Of a DNA stretch of 64,000 nt, positions 52,739-59,712 are shown piece after piece. Numbering within the stretch: position 1 is the stretch's first letter; each line of letters opens with the position of its first letter. The notes under the pieces were generated by a model that was given only the letters and a program-made list of their open reading frames with translations, was not told the origin of the DNA and searched no databases. Origin of the DNA: an uncultured Clostridia bacterium (GTDB lineage Bacteria > Bacillota > Clostridia > Oscillospirales > Ruminococcaceae); the NCBI GenBank assembly GCA_947624675.1, contig CANQLI010000009.1:26000-89999 (forward strand). The letters are read 5' to 3'. A program made the translations under genes and the position numbers.

Positions 52739-54865
52739 ATGAAAGTCGTAAAAAGAGACGGAAGTTCGGTCGATTTTGACCGCAGCAAAATTGTTATCGC
52801 TATCCAGAAGGCAAATGCAGAGGTGGAGGAGCAGGAAAGAGCAACTCCGGAGCAGATAGATAGCATACTTGAATTTATTGAGAGCAAAAACAGAAAGAGA
52901 ATGCTTGTCGAGGATATTCAGGACATCATCGAAGAAAAGTTAATGGAGTTTGATTTGTATGTTCTTGCAAAGACATATATCATTTACCGTTATCAGAGAG
53001 CCTTGGTAAGAAAGGCAAATACCACCGATGATTCGATATTGAGCCTTATTAGAAATGAGAACAAGGAGCTTGCTGAGGAAAATTCTAATAAAAATACTAT
53101 CCTTGCGTCGACGCAAAGAGATTATATTGCCGGAGAGGTATCTAGGGATCTTACAAGCAGAATATTGTTACCGGAAAAGCTTTCAAAGGCTCATGAGGAG
53201 GGTGTGTTCCATTTTCACGATGCCGATTATTTCTTGCAGCCGATTTTTAACTGCTGCCTCATAAATATCGGAGATATGCTTGACAACGGAACAGTTATGC
53301 ACGGAAAGCTTATTGAGTCTCCAAAGAGCTTTCAGGTAGCCTGCACCATTACCACGCAGATAATCGCGGCGGTCGCATCGTCACAGTACGGTGGACAGTC
53401 GGTCGACTTAAAGCATCTCGGAAAGTATTTGAGAAAATCCAAGGAAAAGTTTGAAAAGTCTATAAGAGAAGCGGTCGGAGATGATATTTCCCCGGAAAAG
53501 CTTGAGGCTTTGGTAAACGAGCGCCTTAACAGTGAGCTTAAGTCAGGTATACAGACTATTCAGTACCAGATCAATACACTTATGACCACAAACGGTCAGT
53601 CTCCGTTTGTTACCCTCTTTTTAAATCTTGAGGAGGGCGACGAGTATATTGAAGAAAACGCAATGATCATTGAGGAGATACTCCGTCAGAGATATGAGGG
53701 TATAAAGAATGAAAAAGGCGTTTATATAACCCCAGCATTCCCGAAGCTTGTTTATGTTCTGGACGAGCATAACTGCTTAAAGGGCGGAAAATATGATTAT
53801 CTTACAAAGCTTGCCGTAAAGTGTTCGGCAAAGAGAATGTATCCCGACTATATATCCGCTAAAAAAATGCGGGAAAATTATGCTGGAAATGTCTTTTCAC
53901 CTATGGGCTGCCGTTCATTTCTGGCACCTTGGAAGGACGAAAACGGCGAGTATAAATTTGAAGGAAGATTTAATCAGGGAGTAGTCTCTATAAACCTCCC
54001 GCAGATAGGAATTATCGCAAAGGGCGACGAGAAAAAGTTCTGGGAGCTTCTTGACGAGCGTCTTGAGCTTTGTTATGAGGCTCTGATGTGCCGCCATAAC
54101 GCGCTTATGGGAACAAAGAGCGATGTTTCGCCTATCCATTGGCAGTACGGCGCTATCGCAAGACTTAAAAAGGGAGAAAAGATAGACAAGTATCTTATGA
54201 ACGGATATTCGTCGATCTCTCTCGGATATATCGGTCTTTATGAGGTCACAAAGCTTATGAAGGGAGTTCCTCAGACCGATCCTAAGGGACTTGAATTTGC
54301 TCTTAAGCTTATGAATAAGCTAAGGGATACCTGTGACAAGTGGAAGGCTGATACAGGTATAGGCTTTGCACTTTACGGAACACCGGCCGAAAGTCTGTGC
54401 TACCGCTTTGCAAGAATAGATAAGGAGAGATTCGGTACTATTGAGGATGTTACCGACAAGGGATATTATACCAATTCGTATCATGTCGATGTAAGAGAGA
54501 ACATAGACGCTTTTGAAAAGTTTAAGTTTGAAAGTCAGTTCCAAAAGATCTCTTCCGGAGGAGCTATCTCTTATGTTGAGATACCTAATCTCCGCAACAA
54601 TCTTCCTGCGCTTGAAACGCTTGTTAAGTATATTTACGACAACATTCAGTACGCTGAGTTTAACACAAAGTCTGATTACTGCCACGAGTGCGGATTTGAC
54701 GGCGAGATAGTGATAAACGATGAGAACGAGTGGGAGTGTCCACAGTGCCACAATAAGGATCACTCTAAAATGAATGTTACGAGAAGGACCTGCGGTTATC
54801 TCGGCGAGAATTTCTGGAATGTCGGAAAGACTAAGGAAATAAAATCCAGAGTTCTTCATCTCTGA
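52739..54865 (+). CDS. nrdD: Anaerobic ribonucleoside-triphosphate reductase
   Basis: 708 residues. An N-terminal ATP-cone (VVKRDGSSVDFDRSKIVIAIQKAN, about 1-95) precedes the class III reductase barrel. The C-terminus has the zinc site CHECGFDGEI...WECPQCHN and the glycyl-radical loop RRTCGYLGENFW. It makes dNTPs without oxygen, activated by NrdG. ATG 52739 follows GAGGGAGGCAGCT. It heads an nrdD-nrdG-dut operon for DNA precursor supply. Confidence 0.97.
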   Translation: MKVVKRDGSSVDFDRSKIVIAIQKANAEVEEQERATPEQIDSILEFIESKNRKRMLVEDIQDIIEEKLMEFDLYVLAKTYIIYRYQRALVRKANTTDDSILSLIRNENKELAEENSNKNTILASTQRDYIAGEVSRDLTSRILLPEKLSKAHEEGVFHFHDADYFLQPIFNCCLINIGDMLDNGTVMHGKLIESPKSFQVACTITTQIIAAVASSQYGGQSVDLKHLGKYLRKSKEKFEKSIREAVGDDISPEKLEALVNERLNSELKSGIQTIQYQINTLMTTNGQSPFVTLFLNLEEGDEYIEENAMIIEEILRQRYEGIKNEKGVYITPAFPKLVYVLDEHNCLKGGKYDYLTKLAVKCSAKRMYPDYISAKKMRENYAGNVFSPMGCRSFLAPWKDENGEYKFEGRFNQGVVSINLPQIGIIAKGDEKKFWELLDERLELCYEALMCRHNALMGTKSDVSPIHWQYGAIARLKKGEKIDKYLMNGYSSISLGYIGLYEVTKLMKGVPQTDPKGLEFALKLMNKLRDTCDKWKADTGIGFALYGTPAESLCYRFARIDKERFGTIEDVTDKGYYTNSYHVDVRENIDAFEKFKFESQFQKISSGGAISYVEIPNLRNNLPALETLVKYIYDNIQYAEFNTKSDYCHECGFDGEIVINDENEWECPQCHNKDHSKMNVTRRTCGYLGENFWNVGKTKEIKSRVLHL

Positions 54866-54886
54866 TGATTTTGATTAGGATAAGAT

Positions 54887-55423
54887 ATGAACTATGGAAC
54901 GATCAAAAAGTGCGATGTCGCTAACGGACCGGGTGTAAGAGTATCTCTGTTTGTCAGCGGCTGTACTCATCACTGCAAGGGATGTTTTAATCCTGAAACA
55001 TGGGATTTTTCCTATGGAAAAGAGTTTTCAGACGAGACTGTGGACGAGATCCTAAGGCTGATGACGCCTGACTATATAAAAGGATTTTCGCTTTTAGGCG
55101 GCGAGCCCTTTGAACCGCAGAATCAGCCGGAGATAACTAAGCTTTTACAAAAGGTAAGGCTTTATTTTCCGCAGAAGACCGTGTGGTGTTACTCAGGATA
55201 TACCATTGATAAGGATATATTAAATCCGGATAGCAGGATAAGGACCGAATATACCGACGAAATGATCGGATATATTGATGTTCTTGTTGACGGTGAGTTT
55301 GTCGAGGAGAAGAAAAATTTAAACCTTAAATTCAGAGGCAGTGAAAATCAGCGCCTTATTGATGTCAAGGAAACACTTAAAGAGAAAAAAATTGTACTTC
55401 TCGATGAAAACAATATCATATAA
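54887..55423 (+). CDS. nrdG: Anaerobic ribonucleotide reductase activase
   Basis: 178 residues of a radical-SAM activase. The cluster motif SGCTHHCKGCFNPETWDF (CxxxCxxC) lies near residue 27 and the GGEP SAM loop in FSLLGGEPFEPQN. It generates the glycyl radical on NrdD, whose gene ends 21 bp upstream. Confidence 0.97.
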   Translation: MNYGTIKKCDVANGPGVRVSLFVSGCTHHCKGCFNPETWDFSYGKEFSDETVDEILRLMTPDYIKGFSLLGGEPFEPQNQPEITKLLQKVRLYFPQKTVWCYSGYTIDKDILNPDSRIRTEYTDEMIGYIDVLVDGEFVEEKKNLNLKFRGSENQRLIDVKETLKEKKIVLLDENNII

Positions 55424-55435
55424 CGAGGTTTGTCT

Positions 55436-55876
55436 ATGGCAAAGATTAAGATAAAAAAACTTGATGAGAGGGCAACAATTCCAACACGGGGAAGTGAGTT
55501 TTCAGCAGGGTGCGATCTGTATGCTGTGATCGACGGCGAGCTTGAGATCAAGCCTGCTGCCACTGTCCTTGTACACACTGGTCTCGCTGTCGAGATCCCG
55601 GAGGGGTATGCGGGTCTGATCTATGCCAGAAGCGGACTTGCGTCTAAGCGTGGACTTGCTCCCGCTAATAAGGTCGGTGTGATAGATGCGGATTACAGGG
55701 GAGAGGTAATGGTCGCTTTACATAACCATTCCGGCTCTGTTCAGACCATCTCTCAGGGTGAGAGGATCGCTCAGCTAGTTGTAACACCTTTCTTAAAGGT
55801 AGACTTTGAAGAAGCAGATGAGCTTTCTGATACTGTGAGAGGCGCAGGCGGTTTCGGTTCGACCGGAACTAAGTAA
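55436..55876 (+). CDS. dut: dUTP diphosphatase
   Basis: 146 residues of the trimeric dUTPase. All five motifs are visible, including AGCDLYAV, YARSGLASKRGLAP, GVIDADYRGEV, GERIAQLVV and the C-terminal RGAGGFGSTG that closes over the substrate. It hydrolyses dUTP to dUMP for thymidylate synthesis. ATG 55436 follows CGAGGTTTGTCT, 12 bp after nrdG, so it completes the nrdDG-dut operon. Confidence 0.97.
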   Translation: MAKIKIKKLDERATIPTRGSEFSAGCDLYAVIDGELEIKPAATVLVHTGLAVEIPEGYAGLIYARSGLASKRGLAPANKVGVIDADYRGEVMVALHNHSGSVQTISQGERIAQLVVTPFLKVDFEEADELSDTVRGAGGFGSTGTK

Positions 55877-55888
55877 TAAAGCTTTAAG

Positions 55889-55911
55889 GGGCGGATGTTC
55901 CGCTCTTTTTT
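55889..55911 (+). terminator. Terminator of nrdD-nrdG-dut
   Basis: GGGCGGA pairs with TCCGCTC (one G-U) around TGT and is followed by TTTTTTATTTTT. Confidence 0.8.
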
Positions 55912-55924
55912 ATTTTTTTATCCT

Positions 55925-56037
55925 CCTCTACTAATAGCGCAAAATCAGGAAAAAATGTACGCAAACGTACATTCTTCATAAAATAAATCATATTTTGTAA
56001 CAAAATGTTTACAATATTCATAGTCTGTTCATAAATA
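55925..56037 (+). repeat. Dispersed intergenic repeat, copy 3
   Basis: 113 bp almost identical to 37976-38088, with CCTCTACTAATAGCGC, the ATGTACG-CAAA-CGTACAT palindrome and TTTACAATATTCATAG. It ends 92 bp before the EamA gene, in the same orientation. Confidence 0.9.
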
Positions 56038-56129
56038 ACGGCGGTATTTTATTAGCGGCTTGCTCCACAATTTAATATGGCAAAAAGAACGTCGGGGCAG
56101 ATTTACTAAGTAATAAAGGATGCGATTTT

Positions 56130-57002
56130 TTGAGACCAATTATAAATTCTAAGTATAAAGGAATACTTTATATTATTTTGTCGGCTTTTTGTTTTACATT
56201 TATGAATGCGTTCGTGCGGCTTTCCGGCGATCTACCGAGTGTTCAGAAAAGCTTTTTCAGAAACTTTGTAGCCTTTTTCTTTGCGCTTATCATACTTATC
56301 CGCTCAAAGGAGAAAATAAGACTGACCAAAGAGAGCTTACCTTTTTTGCTGATGCGTTCGGTTTTCGGTACGCTTGGAATACTTTGTAACTTTTACGCGG
56401 TGGACCATCTTGTGCTAAGTGACGCGTCAATGTTAAACAAAATGTCGCCGTTTTTTGCGGTGTTGTTTTCATCTGTTTTTTTAAAGGAAAAGCTTAGTGT
56501 AGTTCAGGCGCTTGGAGTCTTTGCGGCTTTTGGCGGAAGCCTTTTTATAATAAAACCGACAATAAGCAATATGGCCCTTATTCCGTCGCTTCTCGGACTG
56601 TTAGGCGGAATTGGCGCAGGCGCTGCTTATTCCGCAGTCAGAAAGCTTGGGCTTATGGGAGTAAAGGGGCCTTTTGTCGTATTCTTTTTCTCGGGATTTT
56701 CTTGTCTTGTGACATTGCCGTTTCTGATTTTTGACTTTGTGCCTATGACGCTTATTCAGGTATTGACTCTTCTCGGAGCCGGTCTTGCTGCTGCGGGCGG
56801 ACAGTTTTCAATAACTGCTGCTTATTATTACGCCCCGGCAAGAGAAATTTCCGTATACGATTATTCTCAGATAATCTTTGCGGCTATTCTCGGCTATATA
56901 CTGTTTGGGCAAATACCGGACGCATACAGCTTTTTAGGATACTTTATTATTATAGGCGTGGCGGTCATAATGTTTTTTTATAACAACAGAAAAAAGAAAT
57001 AA
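56130..57002 (+). CDS. EamA/DMT-family transporter
   Basis: 290 residues with ten predicted helices in two EamA repeats (about 10-140 and 150-285): FMNAFVRLSGDLPSVQKSFFRN and YAVDHLVLSDASMLNKMSPFFAVLFSS in the first, YSAVRKLG and YYAPAREISVYDYSQIIFAAILGYILFG in the second. It exports or imports an unknown metabolite. The start used here is the TTG at 56130, in GATTTTTTGAGACC; no strong ribosome site is visible. Confidence 0.88.
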   Translation: MRPIINSKYKGILYIILSAFCFTFMNAFVRLSGDLPSVQKSFFRNFVAFFFALIILIRSKEKIRLTKESLPFLLMRSVFGTLGILCNFYAVDHLVLSDASMLNKMSPFFAVLFSSVFLKEKLSVVQALGVFAAFGGSLFIIKPTISNMALIPSLLGLLGGIGAGAAYSAVRKLGLMGVKGPFVVFFFSGFSCLVTLPFLIFDFVPMTLIQVLTLLGAGLAAAGGQFSITAAYYYAPAREISVYDYSQIIFAAILGYILFGQIPDAYSFLGYFIIIGVAVIMFFYNNRKKK

Positions 57003-57040
57003 TATTTATTCAGATAAGCAAAAGCGTTCCATTCATAAAA

Positions 57041-57102
57041 TGTTATGCACCCCATTTTAGACATTAATATTACATTGTCTAACTTATGGGGTGTATTTAA
57101 CA
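57041..57102. repeat. 62-bp near-palindrome
   Basis: TGTTATGCACCCCAT pairs with ATGGGGTGTATTTAACA (small bulge), and TTTAGACA with TGTCTAA inside. There is no T-run, so it is a poor terminator. It may be a remnant of an insertion element end or a small non-autonomous element. Confidence 0.5.
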
Positions 57103-57147
57103 TATTGTGTGGGCGTTTTATTCCCAAAAATGACACTTAAAAAGGCT

Positions 57148-57174
57148 TTTCGCAAAATAAGATACTTTGCGAAA
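57148..57174 (+). repeat. Inverted repeat A, recombination-site-like
   Basis: 27 bp, matching the reverse complement of 57474-57500 at 25 positions. It is itself built of arms TTTCGCAAA and TTTGCGAAA around an asymmetric centre (TATCTTA read on the minus strand). Confidence 0.75.
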
Positions 57175-57389
57175 CAGTTGTCAAATGGCTAAAAACTGAC
57201 ACCGTATCTGTTTGTATTTACTGTTACTAAAAGATGTACGAAAAATTTGTTAAATATTTCATTTTTATAATTAAAAAAGAAAGCAATATCGTTATAAAAT
57301 TAAGATTTTAATGCTTAAAATTGACTAAATTTTTGACGGCTTAATGATTATATAAGAGCAAATAAAATCAAAAATCTTTAAATTTCTGC

Positions 57390-57418
57390 TTTACAAATAA
57401 AAAATCTTGTGGTATACT
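57390..57418 (+). promoter_or_regulatory. Promoter of the LytTR two-component operon, within the inverted repeats
   Basis: TTTACA (57390-57395) and TATACT (57413-57418) with a 17-bp spacer, pointing at the regulator gene. It lies between repeats A and B. The rest of 57175-57473 is A/T-rich without a gene. Confidence 0.75.
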
Positions 57419-57473
57419 TTACTCATTATTCGACAAAGTCATTTTCATTTTAACACAAATTGATTTAAAAGCT

Positions 57474-57500
57474 TTTCGCAAAGTATCTTACTTTGTGAAA
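57474..57500 (+). repeat. Inverted repeat B, recombination-site-like
   Basis: Arms TTTCGCAAAG and CTTTGTGAAA around the centre TATCTTA, identical to the centre of repeat A in the opposite orientation. It lies between the promoter and the regulator start. Confidence 0.75.
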
Positions 57501-57531
57501 TTATGTATTATGTGTACGGAGGATTTTAAAA

Positions 57532-58254
57532 ATGCTAAAAATTGCTGTTGTCGATGATGAAAAAAGTATTGTTAATACGATTGGAGGGCTTGTAAACAGT
57601 TACTGTAAAGGGAAAAAGATAATTTATAAATTATATAAATTTTATGACGGTTCTGATTTAATAAACTGCGGGATCAAATTTGACATTATTTTTCTCGATA
57701 TTGAAATGAAGACGCTAAGCGGTATTGACGCGGCTCAGATAATCCGCAAAAAGGATTCAAATGTTGTAATAGTTTTTATAACGAATTATCCGGCTTATTG
57801 GAGAAAGGCTTATAAGGTACATGCTTTCGATTATATTGTAAAGCCGATAAATAAAAACGCTTTTGATTTGATAATGGACGATTTTATTTTGACGGTTTTT
57901 GAGAAAAATTCACAAAAAATTGCTCTGAATACAAGCGATGGTTCTGTTTTTTTGAGTATGAATGAAATCAGATACTTCTATATCAAAGAAAAAAAGAAGC
58001 TTAAGGTCAGTACCACCACAAAAGGTGATTTTATCGTTAATGAAAATCTTTCCGATGTATATGCGGAACTTGAGAAAAATCAGTTTTTTATGCCTCACAG
58101 ATGCTGTATTGTCAATCTGAGATTTGTTAAAACCCTTACTAAGGACAGACTTATAATTCTTGATAATCAGGATTATTTGCCGCTCTCTCAAAGGAAAAAG
58201 GACGAATTTATTAAAAGACTTTCACAAAATATACTAAATTCTGTCTCACAGTGA
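57532..58254 (+). CDS. LytTR-family response regulator
   Basis: 240 residues. An N-terminal receiver domain (1-125) has the acidic pair VVDDEK, the phosphoryl Asp in IIFLDIEMKTLSGID (near 57), the switch Thr in VVIVFITNYPAYWRKAY and the Lys in HAFDYIVKPIN. A C-terminal LytTR DNA-binding domain (about 135-240, MNEIRYFYIKEKKKLKVSTTT; FFMPHRCCIVNLRFVKTL) follows. This is the AgrA/VirR class, which binds pairs of 9-bp direct repeats. ACGGAGGATTTTAAA precedes the start. Confidence 0.93.
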   Translation: MLKIAVVDDEKSIVNTIGGLVNSYCKGKKIIYKLYKFYDGSDLINCGIKFDIIFLDIEMKTLSGIDAAQIIRKKDSNVVIVFITNYPAYWRKAYKVHAFDYIVKPINKNAFDLIMDDFILTVFEKNSQKIALNTSDGSVFLSMNEIRYFYIKEKKKLKVSTTTKGDFIVNENLSDVYAELEKNQFFMPHRCCIVNLRFVKTLTKDRLIILDNQDYLPLSQRKKDEFIKRLSQNILNSVSQ

Positions 58255-58270
58255 TATAGGAGGTGAATAT

Positions 58271-59515
58271 ATGGAAACCGCATTATATCTTGTTATGAAT
58301 GTTCTAAGAGTTTATTCTGTTTACCTTTTAGTTAATGTTTTTATCGAAAAAAAGGAAATAAACAACAGGCTCATAGTTATGGCTTATGCTGCGTTTTATG
58401 CGGTAAACTCACTTTTTTATCTGGTATATAACTCGACAGTTATAAATATTGCTACTAATGTTATACCGATTTTTTTGATAACTTTTTTGTATAAGGCTAA
58501 AATCGGTAAAAGAATATTTGTTACTGTTTTGGTATATGCTATTTCTATGTTGGTGGAAAGTGTGGTGTTTATTATATTTAATGCGTTGAATATAAATCGT
58601 ATTATAATAAACAGCGGATTTGCTTCTGACATAATAATGTTTTTTATTGCCGTGTTTATTCAGTCTATTGTCAAAGGAAAGTTTAAAACTTTTTCATCCG
58701 TCAAAGCAATCTATTACATAGTTATAGTTTTTCTTCCGATAGGAAGTATCGCTATCGGACATTTCGCAATGAGAGACAGGGGACTGAAAACACTGGTAGT
58801 GGCTTCAATTTTACTCCTTATAGACTTTTTGGTGTTTTACTTTTTCAATGAAATCTCAGATTCATATAAGTACAAATATGAGGCTTCGCTTTTGCAGATG
58901 CAAAATGAGATACAACTAGCTAATTACAATGAAATAAGCAAGAATTATCAGGAATCCCAGAAGATAATCCACGACATTAAAAAACATCTCTATACGCTCA
59001 GTCAGCTATCAAGTATAAACAAGGAAAAAGCCGATAACTATCGGAAAATTATCGAAAAAAGTATGGACTCGCTTATTATCGGATTCCATTGTACAAATCA
59101 AATTCTTAGTATAGTTATGAGCCAGAAAATCTCTGTCGCGGAAAGCGAGGGCATTCGTGTCGAAACTAATGTCGAGGACCTTAGCCTCGATTTTGTCGAT
59201 GACCTGGATATTACCGCAATATTCGCTAACCTCTGGGATAACGCTATCGAAGCCTGTAAGTGTATTTCTCAGAAGGATAGATTTATCAGGGTGATTATGG
59301 CTAAGAAAAATAATATGGTCGTGATATGTTTCGAGAATAGCTTCAACGGAATCGTAAATAAGAAAAATAATATGGTTATTTCTTCTAAAAATTCTAAGTC
59401 GGGTATCGGTTTTTCTATCCTTAGTACTGTTGCTCAAAAGTATGACGGCCTTTTGTTTACTGAACATTCTATGAATGTTTTTAAAACCGAGCTTACTTTG
59501 AATTCTGTAAACTGA
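58271..59515 (+). CDS. AgrC-like GHKL sensor histidine kinase
   Basis: 414 residues. Six N-terminal membrane helices (about 1-195) form the sensor, followed by a coiled dimerisation region with the phospho-acceptor His in QKIIHDIKKHLYTL (near 238). The GHKL ATPase has the N-box NLWDNAIEACKCI and the G-box KSGIGFSIL. The architecture matches peptide-pheromone receptors (HPK10), but no agrB or agrD homologue lies in this window. The gene starts 16 bp after its response regulator. Confidence 0.9.
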   Translation: METALYLVMNVLRVYSVYLLVNVFIEKKEINNRLIVMAYAAFYAVNSLFYLVYNSTVINIATNVIPIFLITFLYKAKIGKRIFVTVLVYAISMLVESVVFIIFNALNINRIIINSGFASDIIMFFIAVFIQSIVKGKFKTFSSVKAIYYIVIVFLPIGSIAIGHFAMRDRGLKTLVVASILLLIDFLVFYFFNEISDSYKYKYEASLLQMQNEIQLANYNEISKNYQESQKIIHDIKKHLYTLSQLSSINKEKADNYRKIIEKSMDSLIIGFHCTNQILSIVMSQKISVAESEGIRVETNVEDLSLDFVDDLDITAIFANLWDNAIEACKCISQKDRFIRVIMAKKNNMVVICFENSFNGIVNKKNNMVISSKNSKSGIGFSILSTVAQKYDGLLFTEHSMNVFKTELTLNSVN

Positions 59516-59541
59516 TTTTTTATATTTTTATATTAGTTATT

Positions 59542-59563
59542 CCCCTTTTATGGGGATTTTTTT
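59542..59563 (+). terminator. Terminator after the histidine kinase gene
   Basis: CCCC and GGGG pair around TTTTAT, followed by ATTTTTTT. Confidence 0.7.
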
Positions 59564-59565
59564 AT

Positions 59566-59608
59566 GGCGCTTGTGTATCAGTTATTGTGTGCATAAGCGC
59601 CGTTTTTT
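59566..59608 (+). terminator. Second terminator
   Basis: GGCGCTT pairs with AAGCGCC across a 22-nt loop and is followed by GTTTTTT. Confidence 0.65.
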
Positions 59609-59641
59609 ACATTCAGGGCGCTTTTTGTTGCATTCAGGGCG
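59609..59641 (+). promoter_or_regulatory. Tandem direct repeat, candidate LytTR-regulator binding site
   Basis: CATTCAGGGCG occurs at 59610-59620 and again at 59631-59641, a period of 21 bp (two helical turns). Full units are CATTCAGGGCG(C)TTTTTGTTG. Nine-bp repeats 12 bp apart, ending seven bases before the -35, are the classic layout for AgrA/VirR-type activators. Confidence 0.7.
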
Positions 59642-59647
59642 TTTTTG

Positions 59648-59676
59648 TTGACTTGAACCTCAGTTGTAATTAAAAT
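59648..59676 (+). promoter_or_regulatory. Promoter of the dockerin protein gene
   Basis: TTGACT (59648-59653) and TAAAAT (59671-59676) with a 17-bp spacer, directly after the tandem repeat. Confidence 0.75.
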
Positions 59677-59712
59677 CAAATTATCAATTTGTTTTAAGGT
59701 GATGTGATTTAT

